Shown: positions 35,101 through 42,450 of the stretch, one piece after another
How the letters are laid out: each line of letters begins with the position of its first letter
How positions within the stretch are numbered: position 1 is the first letter of the stretch
DNA from: Nitrospira sp. bin75
GTDB taxonomy: Bacteria > Nitrospirota > Nitrospiria > Nitrospirales > UBA8639
Assembly (NCBI GenBank): GCA_002238765.1
Contig: MPMZ01000004.1
Coordinates: forward strand, 27,427 to 91,426
Direction: 5' to 3'
Length of the DNA stretch: 64,000 bases
Translations under genes and position numbers: made by a program
The notes under the pieces: generated by a model
What the model was told of the DNA's origin: nothing
The model's database searches: none
Seen by the model: the letters and a program-made list of their open reading frames with translations, nothing else

Positions 35101-35375
35101 TCCTGCAAACCCGCAGAGCCCACGAGCGTTGTGAGATCGACGTGGGAGATACCGGGTCGGGCATCCCTCCCGAGGTCCGTCCCAATATTTTCGATCCTTT
35201 TTTTACGACGAAAGGTACGGGCGAGGGTACGGGCTTGGGGTTGTCGGTGAGTTTGGGCATCGTTGAACGGCATGGTGGGCAATTGTCCGTGGAAAGCGAA
35301 GTTGGGAAAGGAACCGTCTTTACCGTGAGTCTTCCCTTGAGTGCAAACAGAGTCGCGCTGGTCAAGGTCTCCTGA
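32196..35375 (+). CDS. Membrane sensor histidine kinase with Cache-like sensor, HAMP and three PAS domains
   Basis: 1059 residues from ATG at 32196; an ATG at 32187 is only one base from GAGG, so the later start fits better. Order: helix 1 (about 15-33), large periplasmic dCache-like sensor (about 40-330), helix 2 (331-355), HAMP, PAS domains starting near 421, 566 and 708, a HisKA domain with phospho-acceptor His in AAGVAHEINNPLGG (about 841), and an HATPase domain with GDTGSGIPPE and GEGTGLGLSVS. The stop overlaps the start of an NtrC-type regulator by one base, so the two form a pair. Cache domains sense small periplasmic ligands; the signal is unknown. Confidence 0.93.
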   Translation: MKRWIWSQSLQRKTILGMVLVGLLPLALSLFLTYVEERRALREITGSNFKGIAVEVARKIETQIMRGINEAQQLATIPFIRAAVKEANRSYEGRDPEKIKAFIEEWKERWRARQNPHEFPVFVNRIATNYLVDWHAVRESDYLGILVTDNQGALVLSSLPQVRFYHGDTEWWEAAFQQGQGQIYVSDLTFDPSFGTHVLTVAVPIFDQGRHQALGTVSILLRRDSLFRSISEVTAGVTGHAMLIDADGTPLICPVLSLEQHTVNQAMVAVINEAQAGWIQVTQDTHGAKDSLVGYAHLRIPETLASESFRGRQWLTIVRQNPEETYAPLQQLLVKVAMYGVVVLGILWLAGLVVARKIVSPIQTLHEGVQRIGAGNWDHPLVLKTGDEIEALSHAFNKMVVDLKQSFSQLNTQMEEIRLLEERYRDLIENSPEMIHQLDKTGRFVHVNETELEKLGYTLVEMLAMHLWDILPPEKKADVLAYVNRLHTQPRSTIETVFLTRHGTPIDVEIHSTALINSETGDLVYTRAFVRDITERKVLQRQIDRYTTQLEQEVADQTQQLSESEKRYRVLFDRSADSIFMVEPSGVIAAVNEREQEMLGYAPDALLSQSLLTLVPDSYKETVMRLLETAVSNEEKVPATELEVFDARQTLRAVEMDVIRVGQGSTLSIMAQLRDITERKLLEEQLQRHREELEEKVQARTLEIQETQKYLESLLENANDVIYTLDLDQRFTYVNNKVENWGYRKEDLLGRPFLTLLAKRHRGRRLKDILELDVKQEYEVEVISQSGELRSVLVSVSPLENERYSVIGVLGIARDITDRKLMEQQFRNTERLASVGKLAAGVAHEINNPLGGILNCLYNIRKGTLPSERQEEYFTYMEDGLRRAQKIVRQLLDFSQQHEPEFSMNDVNGLVDRVLVLTNHVIAEKGLQLHKVYEHDLPPLFVDPQMIEQVLTNLILNAVQATDAGGSIILQTRRAHERCEIDVGDTGSGIPPEVRPNIFDPFFTTKGTGEGTGLGLSVSLGIVERHGGQLSVESEVGKGTVFTVSLPLSANRVALVKVS

Positions 35376-36817
35376 TGACTCGATCGGTCTTGATCATTGA
35401 TGATGAGCCGCTGATGCGGTTGTCCATGCTGGATGCCCTCAAGGCCGAGGGGTATCACGTCCAGGGAGCCTCAAACGGTGAGGACGGCATTCAAAAAATC
35501 AAAACGAGTCGATACGATTTGGTGATCACCGATTTGAGAATGCCAGGAAGTGACGGTCTCCAGGTCGTCCGGGTGTGTAAGGAGTATTCTTCTGAAACCG
35601 AGGTCATTGTGATTACCGCGCACGGTTCGGTGGATACGGCGGTCCAAGCCATGAAACTTGGGGCTCATGACTACGTCACCAAGCCTTTTCCCATGGATGA
35701 ACTCTTGATGACGGTCGATCGGGCGACCAAGGTCCAGGCGTTGCGGCAGGAAAACACGGCCCTTCGACAGGAACTCGAGGGAAAATTCAATTTCGACGGC
35801 ATGGTCGGCAAGAATGAGCGCATGCGTCAGGTCTTGGAAAAAGTCAAACTGGTGGCTACCACGGATGCGACGGTGTTGATTTTTGGGGAAAGCGGAACGG
35901 GGAAAGAAGTCATTGCCAATGCCATCCATCGCAACAGTCCACGCTGCGGACAGGCCCTCATTAAAGTCAGCTGTGCGGCCTTGCCGGAAACCCTGCTGGA
36001 AGCGGAATTGTTCGGGCATGAGAGAGGCGCCTTCACCGGAGCCTTGAAGCAGCGGCTCGGGCGGTTTGAATTGGCCCATAAAGGCACCTTGTTCTTGGAT
36101 GAAATCGGAGAAATCGCCCCGATGGTGCAAGTCAAATTACTCCGCGTTTTGCAGGAAAAGCGGTTTGAACGGGTCGGGGGCACGGAGACGATTGGCAGTG
36201 ACGTTCGGCTCGTCTGCGCCACGCAAAAAAATTTGAAAGAAGAAGTCGAAGCCGGACGCTTTCGGGAAGATCTGTTCTATCGCCTCAACGTCGTCCAGGT
36301 GGCCCTCCCGCCCCTCAGGGAACGAAAGGAAGACATTCTGGTTTTGGCCGAGCATTTGCTGCAACGAAGTACGAGCCGGGTTCAACGCGTCATGAAAGGG
36401 TTTTCTGTGGCGGCCCGGGACGTGCTCCTCCATTATTCTTTTCCGGGAAACGTTCGCGAACTGGAAAATGCGATTGAACGAGCGGTGGCGTTGGCGCAGG
36501 AAGGAGATGAAATTCAGGCGTGGGATCTCTGCGGCCAGACCGTGTGTCCTTTCTTGGGAGGGCCGTTGCAATCCGGGTGCGGGTTTTGTCAGGAAGGGGT
36601 ATCGAACGTCACGAATGCCCGGCAAACGGGCACGCTTGCTGAAGTGCGGGAACGTTGTGAACGGGAGTATATCCTGGCCGTGTTGGAGCGGGAAGGGTGG
36701 AGTCGAACCGCGGCCTCAAAATCCTTGGGCTTGTCGCGAAAAGCCCTCTGGGAAAAATGCAAGCGCTACGGCCTCGCCACTCCGGACACCGATGAGGGCG
36801 ATGAATCATCAGACTAA
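35375..36817 (+). CDS. NtrC-family sigma54-dependent response regulator with Cys-rich linker
   Basis: 480 residues. Receiver domain with phospho-acceptor Asp near 52 (VITDLRMPGSDG), AAA+ domain with Walker A GESGTGKEV (about 170-178) and the sigma54-contacting GAFTGA loop (about 218-223), and a Fis-type HTH at the end (AASKSLGLSRKALWEKCKRYG region). Between AAA+ and HTH lies an unusual Cys-rich stretch, CGQTVCPFLGG followed by SGCGFCQEG (C-x4-C-x10-C-x2-C), which could bind a metal or sense redox state. Translation is coupled to the sensor kinase. No clear -24/-12 promoter was found near, so targets may lie elsewhere. Confidence 0.94.
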   Translation: MTRSVLIIDDEPLMRLSMLDALKAEGYHVQGASNGEDGIQKIKTSRYDLVITDLRMPGSDGLQVVRVCKEYSSETEVIVITAHGSVDTAVQAMKLGAHDYVTKPFPMDELLMTVDRATKVQALRQENTALRQELEGKFNFDGMVGKNERMRQVLEKVKLVATTDATVLIFGESGTGKEVIANAIHRNSPRCGQALIKVSCAALPETLLEAELFGHERGAFTGALKQRLGRFELAHKGTLFLDEIGEIAPMVQVKLLRVLQEKRFERVGGTETIGSDVRLVCATQKNLKEEVEAGRFREDLFYRLNVVQVALPPLRERKEDILVLAEHLLQRSTSRVQRVMKGFSVAARDVLLHYSFPGNVRELENAIERAVALAQEGDEIQAWDLCGQTVCPFLGGPLQSGCGFCQEGVSNVTNARQTGTLAEVRERCEREYILAVLEREGWSRTAASKSLGLSRKALWEKCKRYGLATPDTDEGDESSD

Positions 36818-36834
36818 GGCGCATGGGCACGCGT

Positions 36835-37932
36835 TCAGTCTTCCGACCCGTCTCCCCCTTTCCATAATTTCACGGTCCGGTCCCAGGACGCGCTCGCGAG
36901 ATACCGGGCGTCCGGGGAAAAGGCGATGCCGCGAACGGGACCTGTGTGGTCCTTGATCACGCGAACCTGTCTTCTGGTCTGAATATCCCACATTTTGATG
37001 GTGTGGTCGTCACTGCAACTCGCCAAGAGTTTCCCATCCGGAGAAACGAGCAATCCTCGAATCCATTCAGCATGCCCTTTCACGGTGTGGACCTCTTTCA
37101 TGTCGGGCATCTCAAAATATTTGATCGCGGTGTCCCGACTTGCGGTGATCATGGTCTGTCCATCCGGCGTAAACGCTATCGCTCCGATCCAATACTCCAT
37201 CGGTTTTTGGAACGCGCCAAAGTCATCAACAAAAAACCCCCGCTGTTCGGTCTCTTCATCGTCGGGCTCGTCACGCCAATGGCCGTTATGCACGAGTTTT
37301 TCTTCACCGCTGGGCAGGACTTCGTACAATTTCAATTTACCGATGTCGCTTCCGCCGACGAGATGAATGCCATCGGGAGAAAACGCGGTGCAGACCGTCC
37401 AATGATGGTCATATTGATCTTTGCCGAGGAGCGTCATGACTTCGGTCCCGGTGGTGATCTCCCAGATTTTGATATCTTTATTCTGTCCGGCCCTGGCCAG
37501 CATCAGGCCGTCCGGGGAGAAGGAAAGGCTGGCAACCGCGTGATCATATTGGGTGAAAAGAAGCCGTATCGTCTCCCCCGTGTGAGGGTTCCAGAGTCGG
37601 ATGGTTCTGTCGTCGCTGCCGGTCGCGAGGACTTGGCCGTCCGGACTGAAGGCGACTTGCCGGATATCGTTGGTGTGCCCTTTCAGGGATTTGATCATGC
37701 GACCGGTCTCAATTTCCCAGATGCGAAGAAAACGATCCGCGCCTCCGCTGACGAGCGTCAATCCGTCAGGGGCATACGCCACGTCCCAGACGCCGTGAGA
37801 ATGGCCCCGAAAAGTCCGGACTTCGTGAATGCCTGCCTTCCAATATTCCAAGGCGTCGATAGGCGGCAATGCAGGTTTGGGTTCTTCAGTGAACGACGAG
37901 GGTGCCATGTGTGGAAGCGGGGGCTGATTCAT
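36835..37932 (-). CDS. WD40-repeat protein
   Basis: 365 residues, start after AAAGGACG on the minus strand. About seven WD40 repeats, with recurring units such as VAYAPDGLTLVSGGADRFL, VAFSPDGQVLATGSDDRTI, LLVSPDGKLLASCSDDHTI and IAFSPDARYLASASWDRTV, forming a propeller. No signal peptide, so probably cytoplasmic. A 60-residue insertion in the middle (PSGEEKLVHNGHWRDEPDDE region) departs from the repeat. Convergent with the regulator gene, and no partner enzyme domain. Likely a protein-binding scaffold; function unknown. Confidence 0.88.
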   Translation of the reverse strand: MNQPPLPHMAPSSFTEEPKPALPPIDALEYWKAGIHEVRTFRGHSHGVWDVAYAPDGLTLVSGGADRFLRIWEIETGRMIKSLKGHTNDIRQVAFSPDGQVLATGSDDRTIRLWNPHTGETIRLLFTQYDHAVASLSFSPDGLMLARAGQNKDIKIWEITTGTEVMTLLGKDQYDHHWTVCTAFSPDGIHLVGGSDIGKLKLYEVLPSGEEKLVHNGHWRDEPDDEETEQRGFFVDDFGAFQKPMEYWIGAIAFTPDGQTMITASRDTAIKYFEMPDMKEVHTVKGHAEWIRGLLVSPDGKLLASCSDDHTIKMWDIQTRRQVRVIKDHTGPVRGIAFSPDARYLASASWDRTVKLWKGGDGSED

Positions 37933-37973
37933 AAAACGAACGTCCTTTCAGTGTGATCTTTGTCACCGCGGCC

Positions 37974-38003
37974 TTGCGTCTCAAAAAAAGGCCTGCCTAT
38001 AAT
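37974..38003 (+). promoter_or_regulatory. Candidate sigma70 promoter for the HExxH protein gene
   Basis: TTGCGT at 37974-37979, an 18-base spacer and a perfect TATAAT at 37998-38003, about 135 bases before the ATG at 38138. Confidence 0.55.
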
Positions 38004-38137
38004 GCTTGTGACATTTCCGGAGAAGGATACTAGCGAGCCGTTGCGGGCGTCGTCAAGCGGATGCCCGAGCCGACAACAGGCGTGCCCGCGGTCACGATCC
38101 TTCAATGCAGGAGTCGTAACAGGTTAGGAGTGCAAGG

Positions 38138-39139
38138 ATGGACATTCGATTTCAGCCGGCGTTGCTTCAAGAAGTCATAGATTCGTTCGCCGAAAAAACC
38201 GAGCGTGAGGGAGACCCCACTTATTACAATGAGTTTCATGAATTCGCCGATCCGGTGTACGAGAAGTTTTCCCTGGACGACCGGGAGCCGGAATTCAAGA
38301 AACTCTATCAACACCTCTTCGCCAAGTGGGGCTTTGCCGATATTTTGAGAGATGGATTCGCTGAATTTCCGGACTTGAAGGAAAGAGTCGGCATTGTTCT
38401 CGTTCGAGGCGTGCTGAAAGAAGATCAGGAAGGTGTGGACGTCCTCAGGAAGTGGGGGACCGTCGAAGAGAAACTGGCTCGTCAATTTGAGGAGAAAGGT
38501 CAAAAGGGCGTCGGGATTAAACTGATTCCTCGACGGTTTTATGATCCGGCCATCAACCGGTATCTCCGCCATGAGTTTACGCATATCTCCGATATGCTCG
38601 ATCCCGCTTTCGGATACGACCCCGACACGAAAGTCGGCATGAATCCGGGTGAAGAGCATCTCCTCTTGAATCGGTATCGCGTGCTGTGGAGTTTGCACGT
38701 CGATAGCCGAATCGCCCGGTTGGGGAAGGAACCGATGTTCAGCCGGGAATATCGCTTGCGGGAATTTCGTTCCTGGTACCGGAAAATCCCTCCCACGCAA
38801 GTTGAGTCGGTATTCGAAGGACTCTGGCAGACGGAATATTTCACCCATGCCGAATTAGTGGAAATGTCTCAAGATACCGTCAGGGTGATGGAACGGGCGG
38901 TTGAAGTCGAAGAAGGTGAATTGCCCTCGGAGGTTCCTGCCAAGCCCATGCTGATGCCCGGGTTCCCGTGTCCGCTCTGTCGATTTCCCACCTATTCGTG
39001 GGTCGAGGATCTTGAAGAAAAAGTCGAACCGTACGTGCTGGATTATATCAGGGAAAATCATCCGGGCTGGGATGTCGAATACGGTGCGTGTGATCGTTGC
39101 GTGGAGGTGTACAGGCTTCGCGCCGCGGGCGTCGTCTAG
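38138..39139 (+). CDS. Uncharacterised protein with HExxH motif and zinc-ribbon tail
   Basis: 333 residues, ATG 8 bases after TTAGGAG. No signal peptide or membrane helix. The centre contains YLRHEFTHISDMLDP, an HExxH zinc-protease-type motif (HEFTH), with acidic residues downstream (MNPGEEHLLLN) that might supply the third ligand. The C-terminus has two Cys pairs, FPCPLCRFP and ACDRCVEVY, like a rubredoxin-type zinc knuckle. I do not recognise a named family. It could be a cytoplasmic metallopeptidase or a degenerate one; it lies upstream of the ferredoxin and TorD genes. Confidence 0.78.
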   Translation: MDIRFQPALLQEVIDSFAEKTEREGDPTYYNEFHEFADPVYEKFSLDDREPEFKKLYQHLFAKWGFADILRDGFAEFPDLKERVGIVLVRGVLKEDQEGVDVLRKWGTVEEKLARQFEEKGQKGVGIKLIPRRFYDPAINRYLRHEFTHISDMLDPAFGYDPDTKVGMNPGEEHLLLNRYRVLWSLHVDSRIARLGKEPMFSREYRLREFRSWYRKIPPTQVESVFEGLWQTEYFTHAELVEMSQDTVRVMERAVEVEEGELPSEVPAKPMLMPGFPCPLCRFPTYSWVEDLEEKVEPYVLDYIRENHPGWDVEYGACDRCVEVYRLRAAGVV

Positions 39140-39248
39140 GACGTGAGCCCAGGCCGCTACACCCGGCGGGTCAGAGAGGGATCGACAGAACGACGGATTT
39201 CAGTGGCCAGCCAGCCGCGCGTTGACCACATGAAAGAAGGGCCGGTGC

Positions 39249-39902
39249 ATGGCACAATCTCCTCCAGGGTCCTCCCAAAAACCTGAGCCGTCCTACGGGC
39301 GCAGGAACTTTCTCAAACAGAGCGTCGTTTCCCTGGGTGTCACGGTGCATGAGTACGTCAAGCATCGGGATGCGGAAGACGCCAAGGCGGAACAACCGGA
39401 AAAAAGACGAACCGATTGGTTGCGACCGCCCGGCGCCCTCGACGAAGCCCAATTTCTTGAAAGTTGTACGGGCTGTGGAGAATGTGTGGATGCGTGTCCG
39501 CATGAGAGCATTCGGGTCCTCGAAGCCCATCATGTCTCCGACGGTCTTGATCGGGGAGCAACCCCCGTCATCTATCCGGACGAACAACCCTGTTACCTCT
39601 GTGACGACTTTCCTTGCATTGCCGCTTGTGAACCGGAGGCGCTTCGGCCAGTGGCCGCCCTCAAAGAAGTCAACATGGGAATTGCCGTTGTGTCTCAAAG
39701 GACCTGTACGGCCGGGCAAGGCTGTAACGCGTGTGTGGCCCAATGCCCGACGCGGGCCATTGCGATGGATTTTGCTTCGCTGTCTATTCGGGTAGAGGGG
39801 GATCTGTGTGTCGGATGCGGGCTGTGTGAGCATATTTGCAAGACGGTGAATGATCATATCGCGATCAGGGTCACCCCGGCGAGATTAGGCGCATTGCCGT
39901 AG
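39249..39902 (+). CDS. Tat-type ferredoxin with four iron-sulfur motifs (NapG/MauM-like)
   Basis: 217 residues. The N-terminus carries a twin-arginine motif (SYGRRNFLKQSVVSLG), although the following hydrophobic stretch is short. Four cysteine clusters follow: CTGCGECVDACP, CYLCDDFPCIAACEP, CTAGQGCNACVAQCP and CVGCGLCEHICK, enough for four [4Fe-4S] clusters. This resembles NapG-type electron-transfer ferredoxins. AAGGG precedes the ATG. Its place directly upstream of a TorD-family chaperone suggests service to a periplasmic molybdoenzyme such as NXR or nitrate reductase. Confidence 0.88.
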   Translation: MAQSPPGSSQKPEPSYGRRNFLKQSVVSLGVTVHEYVKHRDAEDAKAEQPEKRRTDWLRPPGALDEAQFLESCTGCGECVDACPHESIRVLEAHHVSDGLDRGATPVIYPDEQPCYLCDDFPCIAACEPEALRPVAALKEVNMGIAVVSQRTCTAGQGCNACVAQCPTRAIAMDFASLSIRVEGDLCVGCGLCEHICKTVNDHIAIRVTPARLGALP

Positions 39903-40001
39903 GTTGAGAGGCGTACTTTTCTCGATCTCCCTAGAGCGAATGGTCGAAAAACCCTGAATTGTTGACGGGTTGGGCTTCATATTTTTAACTGGTTTTAGAC
40001 C

Positions 40002-40030
40002 TTGACTTCGATCAGCAGTTGGCCTATTAT
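40002..40030 (+). promoter_or_regulatory. Strong sigma70 promoter for the TorD-family chaperone gene
   Basis: TTGACT at 40002-40007, a 17-base spacer, and TATTAT at 40025-40030. The predicted start near 40037 leaves a leader of about 90 bases before the ATG at 40127. Confidence 0.72.
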
Positions 40031-40126
40031 CTGTCCGCACTTCTGGTAGAGAGGAGTCCCGGAAGCCGCGATTGTTGTTGTATAGTAAGGGACAGAGACT
40101 GTTCCGGTCGAGACCAGAGGAGGTTT

Positions 40127-41089
40127 ATGGCCACGAAAGTTGCGGAAGAACAAAACGGGAGTTCAGGAACGTCTTCCGTCACTCAACAAGGTGGGTCATC
40201 CTTGAAAGATTCCCCGGCCGTTGAGCGTGCATTGGCCAGAAGCAAGTTGTATCTTCTTCTGTCCTGGAGTTATCTGTATCCCGAAGATGACGAGTTTTTG
40301 GATTATCTGCAAAGTGGCGAGTTGGTTGAGGATGGACGCGCTGCACTCAATAGCTTGAAAGCGGCCTTGCCGACCCCGACTGATAAGGACGCCGAAGAAG
40401 TCTTGCAGGGGATCGCGGATTATTTCGATGAGGTGGAAAATTGGGTGTCATCAGAGGGCGTCAATTGGGATATCCAGGATCTGAGGGATGAGCATCGCAG
40501 GGTGTTCAGTAACGTCATCGCCTTGGACTGCCCACCGTATGAAACCCTGTTTGGAAATGATCACGTGTTCGGCCAATCCTACGTGATGGGAGACATCGCC
40601 GGATTCTATTCGGCTTTTGGCGTTCAGCTTTCTCAAGACATTCATGAACGTCTTGACCATTTGAGCGTGGAACTCGAGTTTTTGCATTTCCTGGCCTATA
40701 AAGAATCGTATGCGTTGTGCCACGATGGTCCGGAGAAACTCAAAACGGTGGTGGAGGCTGAAAAGAAATTCGTGAAGGAACACGTGGGAAGATGGGTTCC
40801 TCTCTTTTCCGGCATGTTGAAGAAAAAAGCGGAGTATGGTTTTTATAGAATCATCGCGGATTTAACGTCTCAATGGGTGGCTTTTGAAATCGGATTTTTG
40901 GGGGTGAGTCCTCAACCGTACTCGGAAACGGACTATCGCCCGGCTAATTTTGTCTCCCCGGAAGGGACGTCCTTTGAATGTGGGGCGCAGGATAAAGGGA
41001 ATGAACTCAGTCTCTTGATGAATGAGGTTGGGGCTCAGGAATTTTTGGATAAAGAGAAGCCGGAATCGGGTCAATCAGGTACGGCGTAG
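40127..41089 (+). CDS. TorD-family molybdoenzyme chaperone (NxrD-like)
   Basis: 320 residues from ATG at 40127 after GAGGAGG; the open frame extends upstream but across the promoter. The all-helical TorD/DmsD signature is visible: ALARSKLYLLLSWSYLYP, LRDEHRRVFSNVIALDCPPYE, and DHLSVELEFLHFLAYKE. Such chaperones bind the Tat signal or apo-form of DMSO-reductase-family enzymes during cofactor loading; in nitrite oxidisers a TorD-type protein is linked to NXR. The nearby NxrC-like gene follows by 124 bases. The C-terminal extension after residue 270 is longer than in TorD itself. Confidence 0.88.
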   Translation: MATKVAEEQNGSSGTSSVTQQGGSSLKDSPAVERALARSKLYLLLSWSYLYPEDDEFLDYLQSGELVEDGRAALNSLKAALPTPTDKDAEEVLQGIADYFDEVENWVSSEGVNWDIQDLRDEHRRVFSNVIALDCPPYETLFGNDHVFGQSYVMGDIAGFYSAFGVQLSQDIHERLDHLSVELEFLHFLAYKESYALCHDGPEKLKTVVEAEKKFVKEHVGRWVPLFSGMLKKKAEYGFYRIIADLTSQWVAFEIGFLGVSPQPYSETDYRPANFVSPEGTSFECGAQDKGNELSLLMNEVGAQEFLDKEKPESGQSGTA

Positions 41090-41109
41090 GTCATATATCG
41101 TGAGGTGTG

Positions 41110-41122
41110 CGACAAGTTGTCG
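41110..41122. promoter_or_regulatory. Short inverted repeat in the chaperone-NxrC gap
   Basis: CGACAA-G-TTGTCG, a perfect 6-bp dyad 21 bases after the chaperone stop. Possible operator or processing site; weak evidence. Confidence 0.28.
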
Positions 41123-41213
41123 TGTGAGAGTAGTATCCGTAGTGCAGTTTTCGAGGAAGTAGGTAGTCCGCAGTCATTTTGTTTTAATCTTTATCAAAGG
41201 AGGATGCGTCATT

Positions 41214-42167
41214 ATGAGAGTGGTGCAGACGCGTAACAAAGGATTGGTGTTCGGCATTCTTCTCTCTGCCTTGCTCGTCGGCGTCATGTTGACGATGGGG
41301 CAGATTCCGTTGGCAGTCAGCCAGCCAGTGACCATTCCGGTGGGCAGCATTAGCGGGCCGATCCCGATGGACGCGGCCAACCCGGTGTGGGAAACGGTGC
41401 CGGGGATTGTGGTGCCCTTGAGCGGCCAAACGATTACGACTCCCATGCATCCCAACATCTCGGTGAAGACCGTCATGGTCAAGATGGCCACCAACGGCAA
41501 GGAGATAGGGGTGTGGGCCAACTGGGGGGATCAAACCCTGAACAACACCACCATCGGACCGCAGGATTTCCGTGATCAGGTGGCGGTGCAATTTCCCGTC
41601 CAAACGTCCGGTGCGCCGCCGTTCCAATGTATGGGGCAATCCGGAGGCACGGTGAACATCTGGCGCTGGAATGCGGAATGGCAACGGGACATGGGCGCTG
41701 GCGTTGCGGGCATGTGGGATGTGGATCAGCAATATCCCTCGATCGCCTGGGACTTTTACTATGAAGAACCGGCTGGTGGCGTGACCTATCCGGACCGGAT
41801 CGGCCGGAGTTTGGGGCCGTTCAATCCGGGGATTTGGTCGGGCAACATCATGTCGGATCCGGATTTACGAACCAGTTCGGTGGAAGATTTGAATGCGAAC
41901 GGGTTCAGTACGTTAACGACGCAAGCGTCGCAGGACGTGATGGGCAATGGGCTGTGGGAACCGTATGGAGCATTGAAAGGCGGTTGCTGCAGTGGACCGA
42001 CGTGGCGTGTCGTGATGAAGCGGGCGTTGGCGACGAATGATGCGAACGACGTGCAATTCGGGGCCGGGGCGAGCATCCCGGTGGCGTTCGCAGTGTGGGA
42101 TGGCCAGAACGTGGAACGGAATGGAATGAAGGGTATTTCCACCTGGTTCACCGCCAAGATGCCGTAA
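41214..42167 (+). CDS. nxrC: EB_dh-type heme b subunit, NxrC-like (1)
   Basis: 317 residues, ATG after AAAGGAGGA. N-terminal signal or anchor helix (GLVFGILLSALLVGVMLTMG). The body is an ethylbenzene-dehydrogenase gamma-type beta sandwich: PMDAANPVWETVPG, VAVQFPVQ, FQCMGQSGG with Met140, VNIWRWNAEW, WRVVMKRAL with Lys269, and VAFAVWDGQNVERNG. In this family a Met and a Lys bind heme b, and both are kept here. Candidate gamma subunits of nitrite oxidoreductase look like this. Downstream of a chaperone gene and closed by a terminator, it is probably expressed strongly. Assignment to NXR rather than to another molybdoenzyme is inference because nxrAB are not in view. Confidence 0.82.
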   Translation: MRVVQTRNKGLVFGILLSALLVGVMLTMGQIPLAVSQPVTIPVGSISGPIPMDAANPVWETVPGIVVPLSGQTITTPMHPNISVKTVMVKMATNGKEIGVWANWGDQTLNNTTIGPQDFRDQVAVQFPVQTSGAPPFQCMGQSGGTVNIWRWNAEWQRDMGAGVAGMWDVDQQYPSIAWDFYYEEPAGGVTYPDRIGRSLGPFNPGIWSGNIMSDPDLRTSSVEDLNANGFSTLTTQASQDVMGNGLWEPYGALKGGCCSGPTWRVVMKRALATNDANDVQFGAGASIPVAFAVWDGQNVERNGMKGISTWFTAKMP

Positions 42168-42198
42168 GCTGTACGGAAGTTTTTGTAGTAGAGAGTTG

Positions 42199-42247
42199 AA
42201 AAGACCCTGGGGTCCTCCCGATGTGAGGGGGACGTCAGGGTCTTTTT
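42199..42247 (+). terminator. Rho-independent terminator after NxrC-like gene 1
   Basis: Outer stem AAAAGACCCTG / CAGGGTCTTTT with an inner pairing of GTCCTCCC with GGGGGAC, followed by a T tract. Confidence 0.9.
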
Positions 42248-42325
42248 ACGTCTGGAGTGTTATGATGGTCCTATTCGTGCACGCTGCCGCCAGGCTGGAG
42301 AAAAAGTCCCATCTTTACGGTAAAG

Positions 42326-42355
42326 TTGCATAAGAAACCGCAAGCCGTGTATAAG
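42326..42355 (+). promoter_or_regulatory. Candidate sigma70 promoter for the radical SAM gene
   Basis: TTGCAT at 42326-42331, 18-base spacer, TATAAG at 42350-42355, about 95 bases before the GTG start. A GAACGTTC palindrome lies just downstream. Confidence 0.45.
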
Positions 42356-42450
42356 AATTATTGAACGTTCAGCGCGTGATTGTATGAACGAAACAGGGCG
42401 CTGAGGTCTATCTTTATGGGATACGGGAATACTTCATGTAAGGAGGCAAT

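Noticed and set aside
36946..37956. 336-codon open frame on the plus strand
   Set aside because: Antisense to a clear WD40-repeat gene and without any recognisable domain.
42262..42333. 23-codon frame in the gap before the radical SAM gene
   Set aside because: No ribosome site and overlaps the candidate promoter.
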